DNA of 64,000 bases from Pimelobacter sp. (GCA_002698575.1 NZZG01000186.1:35058-99057), one strand, 5' to 3'; positions 33,570-44,303 are shown, numbered from the stretch's first letter. Numbers and translations: made by a program. The notes: generated by a model from the letters alone, not told the origin.

Positions 33570-35717
33570 TCAGCGGCAGGCCTTGCGCAGGTTGAGCTTC
33601 TTGACCTGACCGCGGTCGATGAGGACCTTCTTCTTCGCCTTCACCTTGCCGTTCTGCTCGCAGGTCAGGGTGTAGCGCTCCACGCCGCCCTTGGTCGTCC
33701 TGGTGACCGACTCGAAGGCCTCGGTCGTGAGGGTGAAGGTCGGAGCCGCACTGGCGTAGTTGACGACCCGCAGCACGTAGGTGCCCTGCGAGGCGTCGAC
33801 GAGCGTCACCTTCTCCTTCTCGCCCGGCGCGTTGCCGGAGGAGCCGACCTCGACGAGCTTGTCGCCGACCTGGCGGTAGACCTCGAGGTCGAGGTCGTCG
33901 GGGGTCGCCCAGTCGAGGTCGATGTCGAGCAGGTCGGCCTTCTTGGGGAGCACGAACTCCACGTCGGTCGAGCCCAGCGGCGGGGCCACCGGCTCCTCGT
34001 CGACCTGGCTCTTGAACGGCGTCTTCTTCGGCACCGAGTAGGTCTTGGGCGCCACCACGGGGCGCGTCGAGGGGTTGACCAGCCAGGAGAAGCGACCCGA
34101 CTTCGGCACCGTGATGGAGGTGTCGACGAAGTCCTCGAAGGAGGACTCCCAGGTCGGGCTGTCGAAGGTCTTGGCCAGGCGCAGGGTCGCGCCCCGGGGC
34201 GCCTTGCCCTTCAGGGTGCCGCTGAAGCGCGGGTCCGAGGCGTGCTCGAGGGCGACCAGGTAGGCCTCGCGGTTGCCCTTGCCGGCGTACTTGCCGGCAC
34301 CGACGTACTCGTCGACGACCTCCTCGTAGGGCGGGTGGAACTCGTTGGGCCCGATCTCGAAGGTGTAGCCGTAGCCGCCGGTGGCGTTGTAGCTGTAGTC
34401 CTCGGTCGTGCCGGTGGTGTCGTAGAGCTGCCAGCCGTGGATGTTGGCGTAGCCGTTGGCGGCCGTCATCTTCGCGCCGAGCTTCTTCAGGCCCTTCTCG
34501 TCGGGCGAGTCGCCGACCGGCAGCCCGTCGGAGCCGATGGTCGTCGGGTTGACGCCGTTGGGCCGCAGCACGAGGTTGGAGAAGGTGTGGTTGGAGATGA
34601 GCATCGTGACGTTGCGGGTGCGGACCAGGTCACGGATGTTCTGGGTCTCCGGCTCCGAGAAGGCCTCGGCGCCGCGGTAGGTCGGCTCGGCGATCAGGTC
34701 GCTGGCGCCCGGACCGCCCCAGAAGCCGCCGTAGTTGCGGTTCAGGTCGACGCCGTGGCCGAAGCCACCGGGCGTGGCCAGCAACGCCTTGCACGTGGCG
34801 TCGGGCGTGTCCTGGCCGTCGACGATGCGGCAGTTCTTGCGCATGTAGGCACGCCCCGGCGTGGCCAGCACCGAGCCGGTGCCGCCGAGCGGGTCGTAGT
34901 CGTTGAGGTCACGCAGGTCGACGTACTCACCGTCGGTGCGCGAGAGGTTGAAGCCGTCCTCGTTGACCACCGGCACGACGATCACCCGCGCCTTCTTGAG
35001 GAGCTTGGTGATCCGCTTGTCCTTGCCGTAGCTGGTGGCGAGGTCGATCGCCAGCTCCATGGCCAGCTCGCCCGAGGGCCACTCGCGGGCGTGGTGCACG
35101 CCCATCAGCAAGAAGGTGGGCTGGCCGGTGTTGGGCTTGCGCACGCCCTTGCCGATCTCGACGCCGTAGACGTCACGCCCGTCGAGCGTGGGCCGCGGGA
35201 GCTTGAAGCGCTTGACGACCTTCTTGTGCTTCTTGGCCAGCAGCCGCATGTCGCGGTTGTAGTCCTTGGCGAACCGGTAGCCGGTGCGTCCCGAGGGGAG
35301 CGGGGACCTCGCGACCCGCGCAGCGTAGGCCGCGTCGAGGGCCTTGACCTCCAGGTCGCGGGCGATCAGGTCGGGGATCCGCACGTCGTAGGTGAACTTG
35401 TTCTCCACCAGCGTGCGCAGCTCGGCGGCGGAGTGGATGACCACCTCGACGTAGTCGTGGCCGGCGTGCTCGGTCATGTCGAGGCCGAGGTCGAGGAGGC
35501 GTTGCTTCTCGGTGGGACCGACGACGTCGACGGTGAGGAGCCGCGGGGCGAAGAAGTCGCTCACCCCCGCGTCGAGCGGTGCAGGTGGCTCCGCCGCACC
35601 CGACGGTGCGACCTGGGTCAGGCCGCCGGCCAGTGACAGGGCACAGGCCGCCGCGAGGAGGGCGGGGCGCCTGAGATGGGGGCGCCTGGAGGTGGGGCGC
35701 CGGAGGGCATCGGGCAT
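33570..35717 (-). CDS. Secreted M14 zinc carboxypeptidase
   Basis: 715 residues. A signal peptide (residues 15-42) is followed by a prodomain-like region (VVGPTEKQRLLDLGLDMTEH) and the M14 catalytic domain. Zinc ligands are His and Glu of GVHHAREWPSGE and His of ISNHTFSN; the substrate-binding HGVDLNRNYGGFWGG and the catalytic Glu in YTFEIGPNEFHP are intact. A C-terminal beta domain follows (pre-peptidase-like, with a DIDLDWATPDDLDLEVYR strand) ending in a Lys-rich tail. It probably trims C-terminal residues from extracellular proteins. The start is ATG 35717; it forms a run of secreted-protein genes with its downstream neighbour. Confidence 0.92.
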   Translation of the reverse strand: MPDALRRPTSRRPHLRRPALLAAACALSLAGGLTQVAPSGAAEPPAPLDAGVSDFFAPRLLTVDVVGPTEKQRLLDLGLDMTEHAGHDYVEVVIHSAAELRTLVENKFTYDVRIPDLIARDLEVKALDAAYAARVARSPLPSGRTGYRFAKDYNRDMRLLAKKHKKVVKRFKLPRPTLDGRDVYGVEIGKGVRKPNTGQPTFLLMGVHHAREWPSGELAMELAIDLATSYGKDKRITKLLKKARVIVVPVVNEDGFNLSRTDGEYVDLRDLNDYDPLGGTGSVLATPGRAYMRKNCRIVDGQDTPDATCKALLATPGGFGHGVDLNRNYGGFWGGPGASDLIAEPTYRGAEAFSEPETQNIRDLVRTRNVTMLISNHTFSNLVLRPNGVNPTTIGSDGLPVGDSPDEKGLKKLGAKMTAANGYANIHGWQLYDTTGTTEDYSYNATGGYGYTFEIGPNEFHPPYEEVVDEYVGAGKYAGKGNREAYLVALEHASDPRFSGTLKGKAPRGATLRLAKTFDSPTWESSFEDFVDTSITVPKSGRFSWLVNPSTRPVVAPKTYSVPKKTPFKSQVDEEPVAPPLGSTDVEFVLPKKADLLDIDLDWATPDDLDLEVYRQVGDKLVEVGSSGNAPGEKEKVTLVDASQGTYVLRVVNYASAAPTFTLTTEAFESVTRTTKGGVERYTLTCEQNGKVKAKKKVLIDRGQVKKLNLRKACR

Positions 35718-35775
35718 GGTCGGTCTCCTGGTGGGATTGGCCGAGAATGTCTCTGCCTCAACGACCCGCCGGCGC

Positions 35776-36519
35776 TCAGGTCACGCCCGGGTCGGCCGCG
35801 GGCGGGTCCTCAGGTGCGCGCGCGGGTGTGTCCCGCCGGGCCGCGGTGCGGGCGCGCTCACGGCGTACGACGACCACCCCGCAGGCGAGCCCCAGCACCG
35901 AGACCGCCGCGCCCACGGCCAGCGCCACCAGGGCCAGCGACCCGTCGGCGGTGACGGCCGCGTCGCCCAGGGCCGTGTAGGCGAACGCTCGCGGCGCGGA
36001 TCCGACGACCGTGCCCAGCGCGATCGCGGGGACGCCGATCCCGATGGCGCCGAAGAGGTAGGAGAACGGCGAGTCGGGGATCCCCGGGATCCACCGCTGG
36101 AGCACGACCACCAGGAACCCGCGACGCCGGGCGAGCGAGATCAGCGCCGTGGCTCGCTCGCCCGCCACGGCCTCGACGGGTCGCTGGCCCAGCCGGCGGC
36201 TGAGCAGGGTCGAGAGCACCGCCGACAGGGTCGCACTGCACGTGGTGACGACGAAGCCGGTCCCGGTGCCGAACAGTGCTCCGCTGACCCCGGCGAGCAG
36301 CGGCCCGGGCACGAAGATCATCCCGAGGAGGGCACCTGCCCCCACGTAGGCCACCGGCGCCACCGGCCCGAGCGGCTCGATGGTCGCGGCGATGCCGTCG
36401 CGCGAGAGCGGCAGGACCAGCAGGGTGACGAGCGCGACAGACGTCAGGGCGGCGGAGAGACCCCCGAGACGCAGCCAGGCACGTCGGACGACGTCGGGCT
36501 CGTGCGCGGGGGCTGCCAC
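35776..36519 (-). CDS. TVP38/TMEM64 (VTT-domain) membrane protein
   Basis: 247 residues, five or six hydrophobic segments. The VTT domain shows FVPGPLLAGVSGALFGTGTGF (first reentrant segment) and QRWIPGIPDSPFSYLFGAIGIG (second, the R/W-x-P-G-x-P type). Such proteins are thought to scramble or transport lipids. GTG 36519 is chosen, with GGTGG just upstream; an in-frame ATG exists further up, but the added stretch is Arg/Pro-rich and unlike the family. A second VTT protein lies at 52539-53222 in a transporter operon. Context here is unhelpful: a peptidase gene downstream and a small DUF2945-like gene upstream. Confidence 0.83.
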   Translation of the reverse strand: MAAPAHEPDVVRRAWLRLGGLSAALTSVALVTLLVLPLSRDGIAATIEPLGPVAPVAYVGAGALLGMIFVPGPLLAGVSGALFGTGTGFVVTTCSATLSAVLSTLLSRRLGQRPVEAVAGERATALISLARRRGFLVVVLQRWIPGIPDSPFSYLFGAIGIGVPAIALGTVVGSAPRAFAYTALGDAAVTADGSLALVALAVGAAVSVLGLACGVVVVRRERARTAARRDTPARAPEDPPAADPGVT

Positions 36520-36550
36520 GCCACCAGCCTGCCAGTCCGGCAGCGGGCGC

Positions 36551-36754
36551 TCACTTCTTGGTGAGGCTGGACTCCTTGTGCGCGGCCGTCGCACCGGTCT
36601 TCTCCGACTCCACGATCCAGTAGGGCTCGTCGCTGCTGGCGTCGAACTTCTGCTTGTCGTGCTGGAAGGGCTTGGTCTTCCTCTCCACGGTCGTGCCGCT
36701 CGTCGTGCCCTGCGAGGTGTTCCACGTGACGCTGTCGCCCTTGGTCAGACCCAT
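36551..36754 (-). CDS. DUF2945 / Tudor-like small protein
   Basis: 67 residues: MGLTKGDSVTWNTSQGTTSGTTVERKT ... EPYWIVESEKTGATAAHKESSLTKK. The G-D-x-V-x-W start, the x-Y-x-V-E-S-x-K-T-G segment and a Lys-rich end match the DUF2945 (hypervirulence-associated Tudor) family of stress-linked small cytoplasmic proteins. It stands alone, between the VTT gene and an SRPBCC gene. Confidence 0.8.
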   Translation of the reverse strand: MGLTKGDSVTWNTSQGTTSGTTVERKTKPFQHDKQKFDASSDEPYWIVESEKTGATAAHKESSLTKK

Positions 36755-36812
36755 GCCTCGACGCTAGGTCCCACCCGGGTCCGGTGACCTCACCCGCTGG
36801 TGGATTCCGGGC

Positions 36813-36822
36813 GGGGGGGGGG
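36813..36822 (+). repeat. Run of ten G
   Basis: A homopolymeric G tract in the gap between the DUF2945-like and DUF2867 genes, just beyond the latter's stop. It is in no coding frame. Such tracts slip during replication and sequencing, so length is uncertain. Confidence 0.6.
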
Positions 36823-36847
36823 CGTCGTTGGGTCCGGGTCGCCGGGA

Positions 36848-37360
36848 TCAGGCCTCGACGACCGAGGCCGCCGGCCAGGGGTTGTCGCGGCGACGGATGA
36901 TCGTGAGCAGGTGCAGCATCGCCAGCTCCGCGACGGCGCCGCGGGCCGGCAGGTCGGCGATCAGGTACGCCGCCCCCAGGATGCCGCGCGGCGCGATCGC
37001 GATGGTCAACGAGATCACGGTGGTGTCGTCCAGCGGGGCGACGCTCGCCTCGAGGGTGACGCGACCCGGCGCCCTGACCTCGGCCTCCAGCAGCAGTCGA
37101 CGATTGCGATGGTCGGCCTCCACGACGTACCAGAAGCCGACGCGGTCTCCGGCGGCCAGTCGGGGTCGACCCGGCGGTCGGTGGCGACGCCCGGCCCCGC
37201 CCACCAGCCGGTCGAGGGCCCCCCGGACCACGAACGGTGCGGCGTCGACGTACCACTGGGGTCCGGAGGCCCCGGAGGCGACGAGGTCCCACGCCGCGGC
37301 CGGGGACGAGGCCACGACGGCGGACCGGCTGCTGGTGGTCAGAGTGCTGCTGCGGTCCAT
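36848..37360 (-). CDS. DUF2867 / SRPBCC-fold protein
   Basis: 170 residues. AADRVGFWYVVE-type strand (GDRVGFWYVVEADHRNRRLLLEAE) followed by RAPGRVTLEASV and IAPRGILGAAYL matches the DUF2867 START-like fold, a hydrophobic-ligand-binding barrel. Many relatives form the C-terminal half of NAD-dependent epimerase-like proteins; here it is free-standing. Start ATG 37360, divergent from fba. Confidence 0.8.
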   Translation of the reverse strand: MDRSSTLTTSSRSAVVASSPAAAWDLVASGASGPQWYVDAAPFVVRGALDRLVGGAGRRHRPPGRPRLAAGDRVGFWYVVEADHRNRRLLLEAEVRAPGRVTLEASVAPLDDTTVISLTIAIAPRGILGAAYLIADLPARGAVAELAMLHLLTIIRRRDNPWPAASVVEA

Positions 37361-37441
37361 GTCCTGAGGCTACGTCGCGCTCCCGGTGGCGGGCACTAAG
37401 GTGTGCCCCCGAGACCGTCGACGCTTTCGAGGAGCCCGCAG

Positions 37442-38470
37442 ATGCCCATCGCCACCCCCGAGAAGTACGCCGAGATGCTGGACGCGGCGAAGGCCGGGTC
37501 CTTCGCGTTCCCGGCCATCAACGTGTCGTCGTCCCAGACGTTGAACGCGGCGCTCAAGGGCTTCGCCGATGCCGGCTCCGACGGCATCATCCAGGTCTCG
37601 ACCGGCGGCGCAGAGTACCTCTCCGGACCCTCGGTGAAGAACATGGTGTCCGGCTCGCTGGCCTTCGCGGCGTACGCCGCCGAGGTCGCCAAGCACTACG
37701 ACGTGCAGATCGCGCTGCACACCGACCACTGCCCCAAGGACAAGCTCGACGGCTTCGTGCGTCCGCTGCTCGAGCTCTCCGCCGAGCGGGTCGCCCGTGG
37801 TGAGGCTCCGCTGTTCCAGTCGCACATGTGGGACGGCTCGGCCGTGCCGCTCGACGAGAACCTCGAGATCGCCCAGGAGCTGCTGGCCAAGGCCAAGGCC
37901 GCGCACATCATCCTCGAGGTCGAGATCGGTGTCGTCGGTGGCGAGGAGGACGGGGTCGAGGGCGGCGGCGGCGAGCAGCTCTACTCCACGCCCGAGGACG
38001 CGCTCGCGACCGTGGAGGCACTCGGGATCGGCGAGAACGGTCGCTACATGGCCGCGCTGACCTTCGGCAACGTGCACGGCGTCTACAAGCCCGGCAACGT
38101 CAAGCTGCGCCCCGAGATCCTCAAGACCGCGCAGGAGGCCGTCGTCGAGCGGCTCGGTCTCGCGGCGGGCTCCAAGCCCTTCGACCTCGTCTTCCACGGC
38201 GGCTCCGGGTCCTCGCCCGAGGAGATCGGCGCGGCCGTCGACTACGGCGTCATCAAGATGAACGTCGACACCGACACCCAGTACGCCTTCACCCGCCCGG
38301 TCGCCGGTCACATGCTCGCCAACTACGACGGCGTGCTGAAGGTCGACGGCGAGGTCGGCAACAAGAAGACCTACGACCCGCGTGCCTGGGGCAAGGCGGC
38401 CGAGGCCGGCATGGCCGCCCGCATCGTCGAGGCCTGCGAGAACCTGCGTTCGGCCGGCAGGAAGATCTGA
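37442..38470 (+). CDS. fba: Class II fructose-bisphosphate aldolase
   Basis: 342 residues. It cleaves fructose 1,6-bisphosphate to DHAP and glyceraldehyde 3-phosphate in glycolysis and runs in reverse in gluconeogenesis. Zinc ligands and active-site segments are visible: ALHTDHCPKDKLDGF (first His/Asp), HIILEVEIGVVGGEEDGVEG, NVHGVYKPGNVKL and DLVFHGGSGSS, ending with VIKMNVDTDTQYAFTRP. ATG 37442 has GAGGAG seven bases upstream. The three-box palindromic element at 38485-38556 lies 15 bases past the stop, then a DUF3151 gene. Confidence 0.97.
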   Translation: MPIATPEKYAEMLDAAKAGSFAFPAINVSSSQTLNAALKGFADAGSDGIIQVSTGGAEYLSGPSVKNMVSGSLAFAAYAAEVAKHYDVQIALHTDHCPKDKLDGFVRPLLELSAERVARGEAPLFQSHMWDGSAVPLDENLEIAQELLAKAKAAHIILEVEIGVVGGEEDGVEGGGGEQLYSTPEDALATVEALGIGENGRYMAALTFGNVHGVYKPGNVKLRPEILKTAQEAVVERLGLAAGSKPFDLVFHGGSGSSPEEIGAAVDYGVIKMNVDTDTQYAFTRPVAGHMLANYDGVLKVDGEVGNKKTYDPRAWGKAAEAGMAARIVEACENLRSAGRKI

Positions 38471-38484
38471 CCGTCCCCGCCGCT

Positions 38485-38556
38485 CGGGAGTTTCTCCGCT
38501 CAAGCGGAGAAACTCCCGGTTCGGGCAAGAAGTTTCGTGCCACAACCGGGAGTTTC
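38485..38556. repeat. Three-box palindromic intergenic element, copy 1
   Basis: Box 1 CGGGAGTTTCTCCGCT (38485-38500) pairs perfectly with the first part of box 2 (38503-38518). Box 2 continues as GAAACTCCCGGTT (38509-38521) and pairs perfectly with box 3 AACCGGGAGTTTC (38544-38556). The two hairpins share box 2, so only one can form. The reverse complement of 53224-53296 aligns with this element over its whole length with few differences. Located between fba and the DUF3151 gene; may terminate or attenuate. Confidence 0.72.
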
Positions 38557-38618
38557 GTACACCCGCTCGACCGGTGGGGTGGAGGAGAGCCTCGCGAGCG
38601 GCCGGGCACAATGACGCC

Positions 38619-39035
38619 ATGAGCAACTTCGGCGACCTGATGGCCGGCCCCCCGCCCACCCACCTTCCCCACGACCCAGCCTCGGACGCGCTGGCCTCCG
38701 GCACGAGTCCCGTGGACGCCGTACGTGAGTTCCCGGCGTCCCCGATCGCCTGGGCCGCGCTGGCCTCCGAGGCCGCCGCCGCCCAGAGCGACCCCGTGAT
38801 CGTCTACGCCTACTCCCGCGTCGGCTACCACCGCTCGCTCGACATGCTGCGCCGCAACGGGTGGAAGGGCCACGGCCCGGTCCCGTGGGAGCACGAGGGC
38901 AACCGCGGCTTCCTGGTGTGCCTCTCGCTCCTGGCCAAGGCCGCCCGCACCATCGGCGAGGACGACGAGTGGCAGCGGTGCTCGGAGTTCCTGCGTGACT
39001 CCAGCGCGACGGCGTACGACCAGCTGATGGGCTAA
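38619..39035 (+). CDS. DUF3151 family protein
   Basis: 138 residues, cytoplasmic, helical. AWAALASEAAAAQSDPVIVYAYSRVGYHRSLDMLRRNGWKG and GFLVCLSLLAKAARTIGEDDEW are typical of DUF3151. The family is actinobacterial and, as I recall, lies near fba and purA in Mycobacterium tuberculosis, as here. Function unknown; a role linked to central metabolism is an inference from conserved context. CACAAT ends six bases before ATG 38619, suggesting its own leaderless promoter. Confidence 0.87.
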   Translation: MSNFGDLMAGPPPTHLPHDPASDALASGTSPVDAVREFPASPIAWAALASEAAAAQSDPVIVYAYSRVGYHRSLDMLRRNGWKGHGPVPWEHEGNRGFLVCLSLLAKAARTIGEDDEWQRCSEFLRDSSATAYDQLMG

Positions 39036-39046
39036 GGCGCCGGGCG

Positions 39047-39120
39047 CATGTTACTGACCGCTGTGACTACTACCTGACTGTTGTAAGCGCTGGGCAGTAG
39101 CTACAGCGGTCAGTAACATG
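39047..39120. repeat. Long inverted repeat between DUF3151 and AbiEi-like genes
   Basis: CATGTTACTGACCGCTGT (39047-39064) is exactly complementary to ACAGCGGTCAGTAACATG (39103-39120). Beyond these 18 bases the arms continue with few mismatches (CTACT / AGTAG), leaving a loop of about 16 bases. It is noticeably more A/T-rich than its surroundings and starts 11 bases after the DUF3151 stop. Confidence 0.7.
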
Positions 39121-39210
39121 GGGCGGCTCGTCCGGGGTGCCGCACCGGCTTGTCCACAGGCAGGTGCGCGGGCTGTTTGCCGGGTCTCCGTTCGCGGCAC
39201 GGTGCCACTC

Positions 39211-40266
39211 ATGTACGCACGTCTCGCCCAGGTCTTGGCCTCGCAGGGAGGTCTCGTGACCCGGACTCAAGCGCTGGACCGAGGGCTGCCTCCCTCACGC
39301 ATCAAGCAGTTGCTGGACACCGGGGCGCTGGTCTGGATGGTGCGCGGTGTGTACGCCGACGGCGAGCTGCACGCTGGCCTCGACGAGTTCCGGGGGCTGC
39401 CGCTCCTACGCGTCCGCGCGACCCTGCTCGCCAAGCATCACAGCTGGGTGTTGAGCCATGACTCGGCGGCTCTGGAGCTCGGGATGCCGCTGATCGACCC
39501 GCGGGCGAGTCTGGTGCACCTGACCCGACCGGGCTTCGGCGCGGCCTGGACGAGGGCGGGAGTCGCCCATCACTACGGCCGGTTCGCCGCGGGTGAGCTG
39601 CAGACCTCCGAGACGGGCTATCGCCACCTGTCCATCGCACGTACGGCGGTCGACATCGCTCGCGAGCACGGGGAGCTCGCCGGACTCGTCGCCTGCGACT
39701 GGTCGCTGCGCCACGGGGTCGAGCGGCGGGCACTGATCGAGGCCTACCTGCCGATGAGCCATTGGCCAGGTGTCATCGACGTACGGGCGGCGGTCGAGCG
39801 CGCCGACCCCCGGGCCGAGTCGGTGGCGGAGACCCTGGGCCGCGACCTCGTCGATGAGCTAGGGGTGGGCGGGGTCGACGTACAGTTCCCGCTGCTCCTC
39901 GAGGGCAGACCGGTCTGGGGTGACCTCAGGGTCGGCAACCACGTCTTCGAGGTCCAGGGCAAGGTCAAGTACACGCCATCCGGCTCGGGCGGCGTCGCCG
40001 AGCGACCGATCACCGAGGTCGTGTGGGAGGAGAAGAAGCGCTCCCGCCTGATCCGGGCCGAGGGCCTGGGCCTGTCGGAGATCATCTACCAGGACTTCTG
40101 GGGCGATCGACGGGCGGCCGCGCTGAGGCGACTTCGCGCCGAGTACGACGTGAGCTGCGACCGCTTCGGTGCCGACCTCCATCCACGTCTCGCCCCCCCA
40201 ACTACCCCCGCACCTCGGCGCGCAGGTGGGGGAAGAGGATGGTCTCGCGGATGCCGGCGCCGGTGA
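39211..40266 (+). CDS. AbiEi-like antitoxin-domain protein
   Basis: 351 residues. The N-terminus MYARLAQVLASQGGLVTRTQALDRGLPPSRIKQLLDTG is the winged-helix domain of AbiEi-type antitoxins, followed by VWMVRGVYA and a long helical/beta region; FEVQGKVKYTPSG and a vsr/DUF559-like K...E arrangement suggest a nuclease-like C-terminal fold. No AbiEii toxin lies next to it, so this is an orphan, as is common in Nocardioides. The last ~25 residues, Pro/Arg/Gly-rich, run 65 bases into the opposite strand of the lysyl-tRNA synthetase gene and are probably not conserved. Confidence 0.75.
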   Translation: MYARLAQVLASQGGLVTRTQALDRGLPPSRIKQLLDTGALVWMVRGVYADGELHAGLDEFRGLPLLRVRATLLAKHHSWVLSHDSAALELGMPLIDPRASLVHLTRPGFGAAWTRAGVAHHYGRFAAGELQTSETGYRHLSIARTAVDIAREHGELAGLVACDWSLRHGVERRALIEAYLPMSHWPGVIDVRAAVERADPRAESVAETLGRDLVDELGVGGVDVQFPLLLEGRPVWGDLRVGNHVFEVQGKVKYTPSGSGGVAERPITEVVWEEKKRSRLIRAEGLGLSEIIYQDFWGDRRAAALRRLRAEYDVSCDRFGADLHPRLAPPTTPAPRRAGGGRGWSRGCRRR

Positions 40267-41713
40267 AGAGCATGATCATCCGGTCGATGCCGAGTCCCAG
40301 GCCGCCCATCGGCGGCGCGCCGTACTCCAGCGCCCGCAGGAAGTCCTCGTCCAGCTGCATCGCCTCGGGGTCGCCGCCGGCCGCGAGCAACGACTGCTCC
40401 TCGAGCACGTTCCGTTGCACGACGGGGTCGACGAGCTCGCTGAACGCCGTGCCGCGCTCGACGCCGCCGATGATCAGGTCCCAGGCCTCGATCAGGCCGG
40501 GCTTGGAGCGGTGGGGGCGGGCCAGCGGCTGGGCCGACGGGGGGTAGTCGCACAGGAACGTCGGCTGCAGCAAGGTCGGCTCGACGAGCTCGGAGAGCAG
40601 CTCCAGCACGAGCTTCTCGGCACCCCAGGCGGGGTCGAACTCGACCTCGTGGCGCTCCAACAGCTCGCGCAGCCGCTCCGCGGGCGTCTCCGGGGTGACC
40701 GTCTCTCCGACGGCGGCCGAGACGCCGTCGTACACGGGCAACCAGGTCCACTCGGCGTCGAGGTCGACCAAGCCGGCAGGGGTCTCGACCTGGCGCGAGC
40801 CCACCGCGTCGGCGGCGGCGAGGAACATCTCGCGCATCAGCTCGGCCATCGAGTGCTGGTCGCCGTAGGCCTGGTAGACCTCGAGCATCGTGAACTCGGG
40901 GGAGTGGGTGGAGTCGACCCCCTCGTTGCGGAAGATCCGGCCCATCTCGAAGACCTGGTCGACACCGCCGACGACCGCCTTCTTGAGGTTGAGCTCGAGC
41001 GCGATGCGCAGGGTCATCTCCTGGCTGAACGCGTTCATGTGCGTGCGGAACGGCCGCGCAGCAGCCCCGCCGTGGATGAGCTGCAGCACGGGGGTCTCGA
41101 TCTCGAGGTAGCCGGCCTGCTCCAGGGTGGTGCGTACGGCGCGCGTGATGGCCGAGCGGGTGCGCACCATGTCGCGCGCCTCCTGGCGCACGATCAGGTC
41201 GGCGTAGCGCTGGCGGACCCGAGCCTCCTCGGACAGCTCCTTGTGCAGAACCGGCAGGGGGCGCAGTGCCTTGGAGGCCATCTGCCACCGCGTCGCCATC
41301 ACCGACAGCTCGCCGCGGCGCGAGGAGATGACGCGACCCTCGACGAAGACGTGGTCCCCGAGGTCGACCGAGCGCTTCCACTCCTCCAGCGCCTCCTCGC
41401 CGACCTCGGCCAGGCTGAGCATCACCTGGAGGCGGGTGCCGATGCCCTCCTGGAGGGTGGCGAAGCAGAGCTTGCCGGTGTTGCGGACGAACATCACGCG
41501 TCCGGCGATCCCGACGACGTCCTGGGTCTCCTCGCCGGTCTCGAGGTGCCCCCACTGCTCGCGCACGGCGGCCAGGGAGTGCGTGCGGGCGACCACCACC
41601 GGGTAGGGCTCGTGGCCCTCCTCGAGCAGCCGGGCCCGCTTCTCGCGGCGGACCGCCTCCTGGGACAGGTCGTCCTCGGGGGCATCGGGTGCGGCAGCGT
41701 CGGGCGTGGTCAT
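40202..41713 (-). CDS. Lysyl-tRNA synthetase-like protein, class II, divergent paralogue
   Basis: 503 residues. It has an N-terminal OB fold (GIAGRVMFVRNTGKLCFATLQEG) and a class II catalytic domain with motif 2 VFEMGRIFRNEG, the FTMLEVYQAY segment and motif 3 MGGLGLGIDRMIMLF. Some lysine-site residues are changed. The usual N-[AG]-[FY]-[ST]-E-L-N-D reads TAFSELVD (residues 422-429), RIAPELY reads RIALELN, and THHNAL reads THMNAF. ATP-binding residues look intact. It could be a second lysine--tRNA ligase with altered specificity rather than the housekeeping enzyme. Start ATG 41713; an upstream in-frame GTG would add 44 unconserved residues. Confidence 0.82.
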   Translation of the reverse strand: MTTPDAAAPDAPEDDLSQEAVRREKRARLLEEGHEPYPVVVARTHSLAAVREQWGHLETGEETQDVVGIAGRVMFVRNTGKLCFATLQEGIGTRLQVMLSLAEVGEEALEEWKRSVDLGDHVFVEGRVISSRRGELSVMATRWQMASKALRPLPVLHKELSEEARVRQRYADLIVRQEARDMVRTRSAITRAVRTTLEQAGYLEIETPVLQLIHGGAAARPFRTHMNAFSQEMTLRIALELNLKKAVVGGVDQVFEMGRIFRNEGVDSTHSPEFTMLEVYQAYGDQHSMAELMREMFLAAADAVGSRQVETPAGLVDLDAEWTWLPVYDGVSAAVGETVTPETPAERLRELLERHEVEFDPAWGAEKLVLELLSELVEPTLLQPTFLCDYPPSAQPLARPHRSKPGLIEAWDLIIGGVERGTAFSELVDPVVQRNVLEEQSLLAAGGDPEAMQLDEDFLRALEYGAPPMGGLGLGIDRMIMLFTGAGIRETILFPHLRAEVRG

Positions 41714-41793
41714 GCGTCGCAGGCTATCCACGCGGGGGTCGTCGGGGCACATCGGATTCGGCTCGACGCGAGCCCGGGAGGCCGCGGTGCGGC

Positions 41794-44182
<2,389 letters not shown>

Positions 44183-44209
44183 GCGTCGCGTCCGGGTGGC
44201 TGCGGGCGC

Positions 44210-44276
44210 AGGAATCCCCGGTCCACCGGGGATTCCTGACGTTCCTGGGCGTTGCAACGGCCAGGAACGTCAGGAA
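44210..44276 (+). promoter_or_regulatory. Two overlapping perfect inverted repeats between purA and purD
   Basis: Hairpin 1: AGGAATCCCCGGT (44210-44222) with ACCGGGGATTCCT (44225-44237). Hairpin 2: TTCCTGACGTTCCTGG (44233-44248) with CCAGGAACGTCAGGAA (44261-44276), whose loop contains the palindrome CGTTGCAACG. They share 44233-44237, so full pairing of both is impossible. The region ends 14 bases before TAGGCT, the probable purD -10. It may terminate purA transcription, attenuate read-through into purD, or bind a regulator. Confidence 0.65.
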
Positions 44277-44303
44277 AACCCCCGGAAGTTAGGCTCACCC
44301 CCC

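Noticed and set aside
29334-35636. A 2100-residue open frame on the plus strand
   Set aside because: It lies opposite two clear minus-strand genes with signal peptides and catalytic motifs, has repetitive Asp/Val/Arg composition and no recognisable domain. It is an effect of GC-rich third codon positions.
36813-36822. G10 tract as a phase-variation switch
   Set aside because: It is downstream of a stop codon and outside promoters or frames of neighbouring genes, so slippage would have no obvious effect.
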